Source: Gammaproteobacteria bacterium (GTDB lineage: Bacteria > Pseudomonadota > Gammaproteobacteria > Pseudomonadales > Azotimanducaceae). From it: a stretch of DNA of 64,000 bases. A model generated the notes under the pieces. The model did not search any database, had not been told where the DNA came from, and saw nothing but the letters and a program-made list of their open reading frames with translations. Location: the NCBI GenBank assembly GCA_012960535.1, contig DUBB01000014.1, positions 156,408-220,407 on the forward strand, in the 5' to 3' direction. The number at the start of each line of letters is the position of its first letter. Position 1 is the stretch's first letter. Below are positions 8,604-17,192 of this stretch, in pieces. The position numbers were made by a program, and so were the translations under genes.

Positions 8604-9680
8604 TTAATACTCGCTGTTTTCGGTTTGAAAACCTTCTGCCCGCCAGCGCAGCATTCCGCCGGCAAGATTAGCGATTTTATTAAAGCCCTGCCTCTGCAGC
8701 AGAAGCAGTGCCTGGGTGGAACGTGCCCCTGAGCGGCACACCAGGATGACTGGAATCCCAGGGTCGAGCTCATTGCTGCGTGCGGCTAGCTGATCCAGAG
8801 GAATTAATTGGGCGTTGCGAATTCTTCCCAGGGGGCCATTGAATTCACTTTGACTACGAACATCCAGCAACTGATAAGCACCAGTTAATTCCTCCAGTAC
8901 GCGCGGTTCAATTTCCCAGATTCCCGCGAAAGAGAACCGGAGCATCGCCCAATTCGGATCGTCGGTCTCGACTCGAGCCGTATCAGGTTTGCCGCACATC
9001 AGGTTGGCAGGCACGGCCTGGTTAATTTTCTTCGGGTGGGGGAGATCCAGGTTGTGCATGTAAACGGCATAGTCATTTTCGCTGATATTGCCCCCCAACC
9101 GGGGATTGAATAGTTTTTCTTCCCTTACGCTGGTAACGGTTAAACCCCGATAATCGTGGCCTGGATAAAGCAGGCATTGCTCTGGAAGGTTGAATATCTT
9201 GTTCCTTATTGAATTAAACAGATTCTTTGAACTGCCTTGCTGGAAATCCGTGCGCCCACAGCCGCGAATCAGTATAGCGTCACCCGTGAAGGCCATAGTT
9301 AGGTCATCCAGAACGAAAGTAAGGCAACCATCGGTGTGCCCGGGTGTCGCTAGTACCTCTAGATAATGCTGGCCGAACGCCATTTGATCACCTTCCACCA
9401 GGTAACGATCCGCATTGCTGGCGTGGCTGGTTTTTGCCACCGCTATGTCACTCGACCATGCTTCACGCATCAGCCATGCGCCGGTTATATGGTCAGCATG
9501 GACATGAGTATCCAGTGTTGCGATGAGGGTGAGTTCCAGTTCCTTTAGCAGCGCTATATCTCGTTTGCTTTGTTCGAATACGCAGTCAATCAGGATAGCC
9601 TTGGCAGAGACTGAATCCCCTAGCAGATAAGTATAGGTCGAGGATTGCGGGTCGAACAATTGTCTGAAGATGAGCATCAA
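8604..9680 (-). CDS. Persulfide dioxygenase (ETHE1-like) fused to a rhodanese domain
   Basis: 358 residues in two parts. Residues 1 to about 235 are a metallo-beta-lactamase-fold ETHE1/Blh-type domain with THVHADH (metal motif), TPGHTDG, FTGDAILIRGCGRTDFQ and LYPGHDY, matching persulfide dioxygenases, which oxidise glutathione persulfide to sulfite with one mononuclear iron. Residues about 255-350 form a rhodanese domain with LLDVRSQSEFNG and the active-site loop CRSGAR, whose Cys is intact. The fusion would pair persulfide transfer with its oxidation in the cytoplasm. Such fusions are known in bacteria. It is a single gene, separated from the PhyH gene upstream by about 90 bp. Confidence 0.92.
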   Translation of the reverse strand: MMLIFRQLFDPQSSTYTYLLGDSVSAKAILIDCVFEQSKRDIALLKELELTLIATLDTHVHADHITGAWLMREAWSSDIAVAKTSHASNADRYLVEGDQMAFGQHYLEVLATPGHTDGCLTFVLDDLTMAFTGDAILIRGCGRTDFQQGSSKNLFNSIRNKIFNLPEQCLLYPGHDYRGLTVTSVREEKLFNPRLGGNISENDYAVYMHNLDLPHPKKINQAVPANLMCGKPDTARVETDDPNWAMLRFSFAGIWEIEPRVLEELTGAYQLLDVRSQSEFNGPLGRIRNAQLIPLDQLAARSNELDPGIPVILVCRSGARSTQALLLLQRQGFNKIANLAGGMLRWRAEGFQTENSEY

Positions 9681-9772
9681 ATTACCTTGTTGCGGCTCAA
9701 TGAGTTGCCGCTGTTACGGGTATTGCTGGTTAGGTATCGAGTTTTTGGCATGCTTAAGTTATCGGTTTTGGT

Positions 9773-10762
9773 CTATGGCTGGCTCTGGTTTAATTGCTGT
9801 AGTTCACTGGTTTCAGCTGAAATTGCCTGTTCGGCTTGCTGTAATTGCGCGCTCCAGTCATTCCACATATTCGGGTGCGGTGCACTCAGCCTGAGCGTAT
9901 CAAGGTCTTTATGGCAGTAGTCAAACAGCAGCGCCTGGCGAATGGTAGGGGTGTCGCTGTTGTTATAGCCGGCCATGTGGCCCAGTCGATGGTGCCAGAA
10001 AACGATATCCCCTCGCTCACCAAAACAGTCAACCGGGTTCGTGTCCTGCTGTACTTTGGTTACCTCCTGCAGATAATCTTTGGGGTGTATGATCCCCTTG
10101 TGAGATGGCATATGTGGATAAAAAGGGATACGAGCCTGATCGTACTGCATGGGAAACAAAGGGTAAAATCGGCGATGACTGCCAGGCCAGATTTTGAACG
10201 CGCCTGAATCAGGCGGGCAGTCATCGAGCAGGCAGACAACGCCTAGATGGAAAGGATGACCATCCGTGTGCAGAAGATCTGCCTGAGTTGAAGAAGCCTT
10301 CTTGGGCAGTGTTGCGTAGATGCCTCGTGTACCCTCCCCTAATTGCGGGTCGACGGGACCGTCCGGCCATGCGGTTCCCCAGGACCCCATGGGTTTACCG
10401 TTCTCAATGGGTTCACGGATCTGTCCCTGACCGAGCATCTGCTCTGCCCAGAGTATTATCTGTGGGTCCTTCATGATGGACACTTGTTCGGGTGTTGTTC
10501 CTGCTCCTCTAAATTGCCATTTTGTATCGTTTAAAGAGAGCATGGGGTCTGACGACCCATATTCACTGGGAATGGGTCGCCAGCTGCCCGGGTTATGTCG
10601 ATCCAGATGCTTTGGCGCGGTTTGCCACAACTGGTCGCACAGGGCATGGCAGCTTTTCGCAGATACGACTTGCTTTTTGATGAGGTAGCCATAACGTTTG
10701 AAGAAACTCAGTTCTTCATCATCCAGCGGTGAGATTTGTTTTTGTTGCTTGTCATTGACCAT
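9773..10762 (-). CDS. Phytanoyl-CoA dioxygenase (PhyH) family protein
   Basis: 329-residue Fe(II)/2-oxoglutarate dioxygenase homologue. The iron facial triad is visible as HTDGH (HxD, about residue 166) and the distal His in WHHRLGHMAGYN (about residue 255). The segment DSGAFKIWPGSHRRF is the usual strand-loop before the second His. No signal peptide. Members hydroxylate acyl-CoAs or small secondary metabolites; the sequence does not tell which. ATG start at 10762. It is followed by the ETHE1-rhodanese gene in the same direction. A second PhyH gene is at 41187. Confidence 0.88.
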   Translation of the reverse strand: MVNDKQQKQISPLDDEELSFFKRYGYLIKKQVVSAKSCHALCDQLWQTAPKHLDRHNPGSWRPIPSEYGSSDPMLSLNDTKWQFRGAGTTPEQVSIMKDPQIILWAEQMLGQGQIREPIENGKPMGSWGTAWPDGPVDPQLGEGTRGIYATLPKKASSTQADLLHTDGHPFHLGVVCLLDDCPPDSGAFKIWPGSHRRFYPLFPMQYDQARIPFYPHMPSHKGIIHPKDYLQEVTKVQQDTNPVDCFGERGDIVFWHHRLGHMAGYNNSDTPTIRQALLFDYCHKDLDTLRLSAPHPNMWNDWSAQLQQAEQAISAETSELQQLNQSQP

Positions 10763-11075
10763 ATTTGCGGCTCTGTGCTGAATCCGAATTATTCTCTGGC
10801 TAGGCTTGTCATGTTTGCTTCAGCCTGACATGCCATAAGCACCCAGATTATCAGTGTATTGAAATTCTCTGAAATAGAAAAGGTAGACCAGGCCAGATCG
10901 CTGTTGACTGAAGTTAACCGTCGGATGGTAATTCTAAAGTGACTGGCGTATCAAGCCAGTAGGGTCTTTTCTGTTCTTGTCTTTTCTGTTGCTGTTGTTT
11001 CTGTTCCTGTAAAGAACGCTTTGCTGATATGCCAGTGTATCGATTTTTTCCTCTGAGCTGTTTACATTGCGCTGT
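10763..11075. other. Intergenic stretch with low-complexity and repeated sequence
   Basis: The region 10970-11013 is a TTCTGTT/G-rich low-complexity run with repeated TTTCTGTT blocks. At 11057-11081 an 11-bp sequence GCTGTTTACAT occurs twice at a 14-bp period; the second copy contains the stop codon of the luciferase-like gene. A 62-codon minus-strand frame here has no support. Otherwise nothing was seen. Confidence 0.4.
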
Positions 11076-12137
11076 TTACATAAAGGGAATGATGTCTTCA
11101 GCAATGCGTTCAAGACACTCAATTCGACTATCCAGATTAGGTAAGGTCATGACTTGATTGAGACCTGCGGCGGATAACTGATGGAGTTTTTCCAGCAATT
11201 GGTCCTGGGTCCCGATAAAGCAGGTGCTTTGTAATAGCTTAGGCGTTAGAAAGTGTAGTTCCTCGGGTAGAACCCAGCAGTTATGGCCCATGTGGATTCG
11301 CTGGTGTCTGCGTTCCTCTGGATACTCACCCAACAGCGTGCAGTAGTCCTCCCAGATTTCATGGAAGGCAGCAGCAGGCTGATGACCAAAATTCCTGAAC
11401 TGGTCGTAGCTGTAGTGGAGCGCTGCCATAGCCATGGCGCCACAGCTGTTCTTAACCCTTTCTGAATCGATCGCTTCGCCTGAGTCCAGTACCATCATCG
11501 CGGTGAGCGCGGTGGTATAAAACTGATTCCGATCCAGTTTCTCGGCGCGGTCTTTTTCCAGCATTAACCAGATATTTTCCATAGTGGCCGCATCCGATGG
11601 CATGCCCAGTACCGCGCCATCACCGTAACGACCCGCCAGAGACAGGGACCTGGGGCCGAAGCCAGATACGTACATGGGTATGGGATCTTTAAAATTCACG
11701 AAGCCCCTATCTGGCATAATGTGTTGAATGGGTATTTGCTGACCTTGATGTCGCATTTCTGCTTCATCGCCTTTCAGCAGGGGTTTGACGGTCTCGAGAT
11801 AGTCACCAAAGGCATTTATTTTTTGTGGTGGCAGGCCCATGACTCGCATAGCGGTATTACCCGCGCCGACACCAAAAAAGGTTCTGCCAGGCGCCAGCGA
11901 ATTTATTGTTGCGATGCTGGCGGCGTTGACGGCGGCCGGGCGGGTGCCTGTTATGGCCACGCCGGTACCGAGTTTTATGGTGGTGGTTTTAGTCGCCGCC
12001 AGAGCCAGGCAGGCATAGCAGTCAGACCATAACATTTGGCTATCGGCGAACCAGGCATGGCTGTAGCCAAGCGCTTCGGCACGTACACAATAATCGATAT
12101 CGGTGATGTCGCTGGCGATGCAAATACCAATGTCCAT
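11076..12137 (-). CDS. Luciferase-like monooxygenase (LLM) family oxidoreductase
   Basis: 353 residues with the TIM-barrel bacterial-luciferase-like fold: N-terminal DIGICIASDITDID, then YSHAWFADSQ, the LGTGVAITGTRPA strand, GVGAGNTAMRVMG (cofactor loop) and PMYVSGFGPRSLSLAGRYGDGAV (the usual flavin/F420 site). Related enzymes use FMN or F420; genes for F420 synthesis cannot be judged from this window. No signal peptide. Start ATG at 12137. Monocistronic by appearance. Substrate unknown. Confidence 0.87.
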   Translation of the reverse strand: MDIGICIASDITDIDYCVRAEALGYSHAWFADSQMLWSDCYACLALAATKTTTIKLGTGVAITGTRPAAVNAASIATINSLAPGRTFFGVGAGNTAMRVMGLPPQKINAFGDYLETVKPLLKGDEAEMRHQGQQIPIQHIMPDRGFVNFKDPIPMYVSGFGPRSLSLAGRYGDGAVLGMPSDAATMENIWLMLEKDRAEKLDRNQFYTTALTAMMVLDSGEAIDSERVKNSCGAMAMAALHYSYDQFRNFGHQPAAAFHEIWEDYCTLLGEYPEERRHQRIHMGHNCWVLPEELHFLTPKLLQSTCFIGTQDQLLEKLHQLSAAGLNQVMTLPNLDSRIECLERIAEDIIPFM

Positions 12138-12274
12138 GGGCTTCCCTAGATTCCAGATCGAGTTTTAGTGGGCGCTCAACGTTTTCAGTCTAGCACTTTT
12201 AAGGTGTAGTGATCGGCCTACGGACTGTACAAAGGCATTTTGGTCAGTTCAGCGGTATAACGGTTTTAGTCATT

Positions 12275-13321
12275 TCAGGGTGATCGTATTTTTATGATGT
12301 CGCTGTTAATAGGCAGTTCAATGACCATCAGGTCTTCAGCGATGCGACTGTTACCGGATAGGCTTCTTTCAAAAAAGGCTTCGATGATGGGATTGTCCAG
12401 CGATGGTACCAAGTGATAGAACAAGAGCATCCTGATACCGGCATCATCGGCTAGCTGCTGTAGTTTTGTGGCATCGGCATGGTAATCGATCACATCCGTA
12501 ATGATTTTTTTGACGCGTTGCTGACCGGCAGCCTCAGCGGCATCTATCATCGTATTCAGAATTGGCCTGGCCAGGGCATCGTGAAATAGAATGTCCGCTC
12601 CCGTGGCGACTTTAAACAAATTTTCGCTGGTTACGGTATCTCCGCTTATGACCACTGAACGGTCCAGATAGTCAATTCGGTAACCCATCGCCGGTTCGAT
12701 CGGCGCATGATTTACTTCAAAGGCAGTGATAGTAAGGTCATCGTCCTGCCAGACGATGCCTGGTAGCACCGTTTCAGGGTGAAGCCTGCCGCCTTCAGGA
12801 GGAATGAAGTCGGCGCCGTGATGCAGAACACGAAAACCTCGATCAATGCGATAGGCTTGATTGAACCCGCGGGTGACAGTATCCACGCCAGCCGGCCCCC
12901 AAACGGTGAGAGGCTTGGATTGCCCGCTGCCGACCCAAGCGCTCATATTGAATTCGGGAAGGTCGCTGATGTGATCAGAGTGCAGGTGGGTCAGAAAAAT
13001 ACCATCAAGTCTTGCCAAAGGTAAGCCTGCCTGGCTGGCCCGGTTCTGTGATCCGGTGCCTGCATCAAAGATAAAAAAATGATCGGCGGTCAGCACGGCA
13101 ATGCAGGCCTGAGCGCGATCAGGGTTGTTACCTAGAGGTGATGCGCTGCCGCAGACGGTTATTTGGAGCATATTTTCGATGCTCTGCTGGTTTTGAAAGC
13201 GCTGCTGGGCAACCTTTTTAACAACGAAAAGGCCTGCGGTTTCAGATTGGGTAAGGACGATATAGAGCAAGCCCGCACTGCTGCCGGTAATGATTAGGAT
13301 TAGCAGAATAATTTTTTTCAT
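12275..13321 (-). CDS. Exported metallo-beta-lactamase-fold hydrolase
   Basis: 348 residues. One N-terminal hydrophobic segment (about residues 3-24) directs export or anchors it. The metal motif THLHSDHISDL (HxHxDH, about residue 111) is followed by a distal His in VNHAPIEP and an Asp in VISGDTV, as in RNase Z-like and arylsulfatase-like (AtsA-type) enzymes of the superfamily. The location argues against RNase Z and for a periplasmic hydrolase of unknown substrate. The ribosome site AAGGG lies 5-6 bases before ATG 13321. Its 5' flank carries a 10-bp tandem repeat and a perfect 31-bp palindrome, so regulation may be unusual. Confidence 0.85.
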   Translation of the reverse strand: MKKIILLILIITGSSAGLLYIVLTQSETAGLFVVKKVAQQRFQNQQSIENMLQITVCGSASPLGNNPDRAQACIAVLTADHFFIFDAGTGSQNRASQAGLPLARLDGIFLTHLHSDHISDLPEFNMSAWVGSGQSKPLTVWGPAGVDTVTRGFNQAYRIDRGFRVLHHGADFIPPEGGRLHPETVLPGIVWQDDDLTITAFEVNHAPIEPAMGYRIDYLDRSVVISGDTVTSENLFKVATGADILFHDALARPILNTMIDAAEAAGQQRVKKIITDVIDYHADATKLQQLADDAGIRMLLFYHLVPSLDNPIIEAFFERSLSGNSRIAEDLMVIELPINSDIIKIRSP

Positions 13322-13340
13322 TTTCCCTTTAGCCTCTGGT

Positions 13341-13400
13341 TGGCGAGTATTGGCGAGTATTGGCGAGTATTGGCGAGTATTGGCGAGTATTGGAGAGTGT
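13341..13400. repeat. 10-bp tandem repeat, six copies
   Basis: Five identical copies of TGGCGAGTAT and one altered copy (TGGAGAGTGT). The array starts 20 bp before the ATG of the exported metallo-hydrolase, inside its leader. The unit is close to one helical turn, so copy changes would roughly keep the face of the helix. Confidence 0.96.
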
Positions 13401-13410
13401 AACAGGGTTG

Positions 13411-13441
13411 CCTATTATTAATGAAGTTCATTAATAATAGG
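13411..13441. promoter_or_regulatory. Perfect 31-bp palindrome, operator-like
   Basis: Two 15-bp arms (13411-13425 and 13427-13441) are exact inverted repeats around one G. It sits about 90 bp upstream of the metallo-hydrolase start, just beyond the tandem repeat. With no T-run it is not a usual terminator; a dimeric repressor site or a cruciform is more likely. Confidence 0.6.
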
Positions 13442-13539
13442 TATGTCATACTACTGTAGAAAGCGTAAGACTACAGCTACGTTATCGACTTCCCAGGGAC
13501 TGATTAGCCAACTTTTTGAGCCCGCCCGCGGGGTTATGG

Positions 13540-13881
13540 TTAGCCAAATTGAGAAGCAAAAACCTCTTCGTTGAAGCCGACTATTAGGGTTTTGCCTATC
13601 TGTAAAGTAGGTGCTCGCATGTTGCCAGTGGGGCCAAGCATCGCTGCCAGCGCCAGGGGCGATTGTTCTGATTTCAGATCAAATTCTGAGATTTTTTTAC
13701 CTTTCAGGGCAATGAGTTTGTTGGCGCTGCCCATCAGGGTTTGGCAGTCTGCTGACTGCAGTTTCTTGCTGGCCAGGGCGGTTTCTTTAATGCTGATATT
13801 GTTTGCTTCCAAAAACTTGGATGCTTTGGTGCAGGTAGTTCATCCTCTACGGAGATAGTACCAGTCGACGCCCTTGGACAT
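13540..13881 (-). CDS. ArsC/thioredoxin-fold selenoprotein (TGA read as Sec)
   Basis: Read through one in-frame TGA (13840-13842) this gives 113 residues: MSKGVDWYYLRRGU-TTC, with Sec14 and Cys17 forming a UxxC redox motif at the position where ArsC/Spx-like thioredoxin-fold proteins carry their reactive residue. The rest fits the small ArsC-family (seleno)protein group, including KGKKISEFDL and the late LGPTGNMRAPTLQIGKTL with the cis-Pro region. ATG at 13881 has an AAGGAA ribosome site. Immediately after the TGA lies a hairpin (GC, A-A mismatch, TCCAA/TTGGA, loop GTTT) with its loop 23 nt downstream, fitting bacterial SECIS spacing. Without recoding, a 90-residue frame starting at a TTG (13812) would lack the redox motif. 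selA-D are not in the window. Confidence 0.85.
13793..13842 (-). promoter_or_regulatory. Bacterial SECIS-like hairpin after the TGA codon
   Basis: On the mRNA the stem pairs TCCAA with TTGGA around loop GTTT, extended by GC/GC beyond an A-A mismatch; the stem starts 15 nt after the TGA. A loop beginning G-U and a 16-37 nt distance from TGA to loop are what bacterial SelB is known to need. Confidence 0.65.
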
Positions 13882-14058
13882 GTGGGTTTCCTTTTTTAAT
13901 TTTTTGCTAATTTTTTTTAAGTTTTTTCTAGATTTACTGGAATACTAGCAGAGTTGCCAGCTGAGTTTAATCTCTTTGTGGTTACGATCATTGAGTTCAA
14001 CGGTGGACAGGCTTGTCAGCCAATGCGACACTCGCCAACGGAATAATTGGAGGTCATG

Positions 14059-15246
14059 ATGGAGTCAAGCAATCTGTTGAGGGTAATAAAGCATCTAAGG
14101 GTCAGCCTGGTGCTATATTTACCCCTGCTGTTTGCGCTTGCATGCCCTGCCCAGGAACCCCTCAAACTGCCGAGAACCATGGCGTGGAGCGCTTATAACC
14201 TTGGCACCACTGGCTATAATCAGGCGGTTGCTATAGCGAAAATGCTGAAAGACCGTCATGGCGTTACTTTGCGGGTGATACCTGCTAAGAATGATGTGTC
14301 GCGATTGTTACCTTTGCGGGTTAATCGCGTGCATTTTTCGGCGAACGGTGTGTCTACTTATCTTGCTCAGGAAGGGGTGTTTCAGTTCTCTGCGCGAAAA
14401 TGGGGTCCAATTCCGGTCCGTATGGTGCTTATGTCTGTGGGCTTTTCGAACCAGGGTGTGGCCGTAACGGCATCCTCGGGCATCACCCACATTGAACAGT
14501 TAAAGGGCAAACGCGTACCCTGGGTCCATGGCGCGCCGGCTTTAAATATTTCTACACAGGCAGTGATGGCCTGCGGCGGTGTTACCTGGTCGGATGTGGA
14601 AAGGATTGACTTCCCGGGTTATGGGTCCATGTGGAATGCTATTGTCGATGGCCAGATTGATGCGGCGTATGCCACTACTGTGTCAGGGCCTGCTCGCAAA
14701 TTAGAGGCTTCACCCAGGGGGATCCGCTGGCTGCCTATGCCGCATGATGACGAGCAGTGCTGGCAGCGAATCCTTGCCATTGCGCCCTACTTTACCAGGC
14801 ACATGGCGACTCGGGGTGCGGCCATCGATGATGATCATCCTTACGAGGGTGGCACCTATCCCTATCCCATATTGACCGCGCTGGATCGTCAGAATAAAGG
14901 CCTGGTTCGACTATTGGCTAAGGCTATTGTGGAAGGCTATGACGATTATAAAACAGCTGATCCGGGCTCAATAGGTTGGGATATCAATCGCCAGCAGTTT
15001 CAGTGGGTGGTGCCTTTTCATGACGGTTCAGTCGAGTATTTTGAGCAACTGGGTATCTGGACGGCCGCGCGCGCTAGCCATAATCAGCGGTTAATCAAAA
15101 GGCAGGATTTGCTGAGCAGTGCCTGGCAGGAAATGTTGCTTAAAGACATAGATGATGATGAGGTGTTTTCTGAACAATGGTATGGATTGCGTGCCAGCCG
15201 ATTGAAGCAGGCTGGGTTTGATCCAATCTGGGATAAACCTCTATGA
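14059..15246 (+). CDS. TRAP transporter solute receptor, TAXI family
   Basis: About 395 residues. A signal peptide (hydrophobic about residues 13-28, ending LACPAQ) directs the mature protein to the periplasm. The body is a TAXI-family receptor: it opens TMAWSAYNLGTTGYNQAVAI (the usual start of the binding lobe), later LKGKRVPWVHGAPALNIS and a hinge near DGQIDAAYATTVSG. It would capture an organic acid and hand it to the permease encoded next, whose ATG overlaps its stop (ATGA). ATG at 14059 lies 5 bases after GGAGG; ATG 14056 is too close to that site. Ligand unknown; TAXI receptors with known ligands bind glutamate or other carboxylates. Confidence 0.9.
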   Translation: MESSNLLRVIKHLRVSLVLYLPLLFALACPAQEPLKLPRTMAWSAYNLGTTGYNQAVAIAKMLKDRHGVTLRVIPAKNDVSRLLPLRVNRVHFSANGVSTYLAQEGVFQFSARKWGPIPVRMVLMSVGFSNQGVAVTASSGITHIEQLKGKRVPWVHGAPALNISTQAVMACGGVTWSDVERIDFPGYGSMWNAIVDGQIDAAYATTVSGPARKLEASPRGIRWLPMPHDDEQCWQRILAIAPYFTRHMATRGAAIDDDHPYEGGTYPYPILTALDRQNKGLVRLLAKAIVEGYDDYKTADPGSIGWDINRQQFQWVVPFHDGSVEYFEQLGIWTAARASHNQRLIKRQDLLSSAWQEMLLKDIDDDEVFSEQWYGLRASRLKQAGFDPIWDKPL

Positions 15247-17192
15247 CCCAGGAAGTCAGGCCCGCCTGGCTGCAGGCCTTGCTGGCAATGATTGCGGTGG
15301 TGACCTGTTTAGTGGTTATCGACCAGTTGAGGATATTTGGTAGCCCCTGGCTGGCTGGCATTATTGAACTGGAAACGCAATATTACTTCGTATTAATAGC
15401 GCTGTTGTTACCTGTTGTCTTTCTATTGTATTCGTCCAGAATGCCGGGCCCGCCAGGGTGGGTTCTGTCTGGGCTCGATCTGGTTTTGGCGGCAGCTGCT
15501 TTTATAGCACCGTTGTGGCTCGCTTGGCACGCTCACGCAATACTCGATGAAGGCTGGGAGTTCCTTGCTCCGGACCATGCTGTTGTGGCCAGCGCGGTTC
15601 TCTGGTTACTGGTATTAGAGGCTGTTCGTCGGACCTCAGGGGTTATGTTGTGTTCACTGGTATTGCTGTTTTCTGTCTACCCTTTGGTCGCTGACCTTCT
15701 GCCCGATATGGTATCCGGGATGGCCATCAGCTTTCGCGAAGCTGCGGCCTACCACGCCATGAGCATAGAGAGTATTGCTGGGCTGCCTTTTCGCGCTTTT
15801 GCAACGCTGGTTATTGGTTTTCTGGTATTTGGCACAACCCTGCAGCACACGGGTGGTGGTCAGTTTTTTATTCAGTTGGCATTCGCCCTGTTTGGCGGGG
15901 TGCGTGGCGGGGCAGCTAAAGTTGCTATCGTCTCCAGCGGTCTCATGGGGTCCATGAGCGGTAGTGTGATAACCAATGTAATGACTACCGGCCAGTTGAC
16001 TATTCCAGCAATGGTCAGAAACGGTTTCAGTGCACGTACGGCGGCTTCTGTGGAGGCGTGTGCGTCCACAGGGGGCGTTCTACTACCGCCAATCATGGGG
16101 TCAACGGCTTTTATAATGGCTTCTTTTCTTGATATGCCCTATTACCAGGTAGCGGCTGCCGCTTTTATTCCTGCGCTATTGTATTTTGCCGCCTTGTTCA
16201 TCCAGTTGGATGCTTACGCAGCACGGCATCAGCTGGTGGGTCTGCCGGCTACAGAGCTGCCTAAATTATTACCGGTTGTTCGCGATGGCTGGTTCTATAT
16301 CGGCGCCTTCGCTCTGCTTATTGTGCTATTGCTGGTTTTGCAACGAGAGGCCATGGCACCCTGGGCTGCTAGTCTAGCGCTTCTGGTTATCAATCAAATG
16401 TCTGCAAAGCATCGCTTAAACTGGGCAGGCGCTGTAAATTTGCTAGCCAGTACGGGTCAACTACTGGCTGAATTACTGGCTATTCTTTGCGGCGTGGGAC
16501 TTATCATCGGTGCGTTGTCAGTCACTGGATTATCCGGGACCCTGGTTAATGAACTTTTATTTCTGGCCGGTGATGATACTGCGGTTTTGCTGCTGACGGG
16601 CGCCTTAACCAGTTTTCTGTTGGGTATCGGTCTAACCGTAACCGCTGCCTATGTTTTCTTGGCCATTGTCCTGGCCCCTGCGTTATTGGGCGGTGGCCTG
16701 GACCCGCTAGCTGTGCACTTGTTTATCCTCTACTGGGGTATGTTGTCCTTTATTACACCACCCGTTGCCCTGGGTGCTTTTGCTGCGGCCTCTATTGCTG
16801 GCTCAGGCCCGGTTAAAACAGGTTTTGAGGCTATGCGCCTGGGCCTGGCCACCTACTTGATTCCTTTCTTGTTTGTCCTGAACCCTGCGCTCATTGGCCA
16901 TAGTAGTGCTATGGCGGTTTTTCAGGCTGTCGTCGAAGCGTTGTTCGGCGTTTATTTGATCGCTTGTGCCGCCCAGCGGTATCTTCCTGTTGTGGGAGAG
17001 ATCCCGTTGCTGTTAACTATTCCAGTCGGCCTCAGTGGCTGCCTGGTTGCCTTACCCGGGCTCGATATTATTCAACTGGACTGGTCTAACACGCAGGGTA
17101 ATACACTCGGTCTGGTATTGATTTTACTGACCTGGTCAGGCAGCGTATGGGCTGTCAGGGACCAGATTCTGAAGAAGCGAAAAGACTTCTGA
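15243..17192 (+). CDS. TRAP transporter fused permease (DctQM type)
   Basis: 649-residue inner-membrane protein that fuses the small (DctQ) and large (DctM) TRAP membrane subunits, as usual for TAXI systems. The N-terminal four-helix part ends about residue 130. The large DctM part carries the conserved blocks HTGGGQFFIQLAFALFGG, GSMSGSVITNVMTTG and SVEACASTGGVLLPPIMG. Transport is driven by an ion gradient, probably Na+. Its start overlaps the receptor stop by 4 bp, so the two are co-translated. Its 3' end overlaps the convergent HD-domain gene by 38 bp. Confidence 0.93.
   Translation: MTQEVRPAWLQALLAMIAVVTCLVVIDQLRIFGSPWLAGIIELETQYYFVLIALLLPVVFLLYSSRMPGPPGWVLSGLDLVLAAAAFIAPLWLAWHAHAILDEGWEFLAPDHAVVASAVLWLLVLEAVRRTSGVMLCSLVLLFSVYPLVADLLPDMVSGMAISFREAAAYHAMSIESIAGLPFRAFATLVIGFLVFGTTLQHTGGGQFFIQLAFALFGGVRGGAAKVAIVSSGLMGSMSGSVITNVMTTGQLTIPAMVRNGFSARTAASVEACASTGGVLLPPIMGSTAFIMASFLDMPYYQVAAAAFIPALLYFAALFIQLDAYAARHQLVGLPATELPKLLPVVRDGWFYIGAFALLIVLLLVLQREAMAPWAASLALLVINQMSAKHRLNWAGAVNLLASTGQLLAELLAILCGVGLIIGALSVTGLSGTLVNELLFLAGDDTAVLLLTGALTSFLLGIGLTVTAAYVFLAIVLAPALLGGGLDPLAVHLFILYWGMLSFITPPVALGAFAAASIAGSGPVKTGFEAMRLGLATYLIPFLFVLNPALIGHSSAMAVFQAVVEALFGVYLIACAAQRYLPVVGEIPLLLTIPVGLSGCLVALPGLDIIQLDWSNTQGNTLGLVLILLTWSGSVWAVRDQILKKRKDF

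Noticed and set aside
10934..11122. 62-codon minus-strand gene
   Set aside because: Lies in low-complexity sequence, overlaps the end of the luciferase-like gene and has no family resemblance.
13341..13400. CRISPR array
   Set aside because: Units are 10 bp with no spacers; likewise for the 7- and 9-bp arrays. These are simple tandem repeats.
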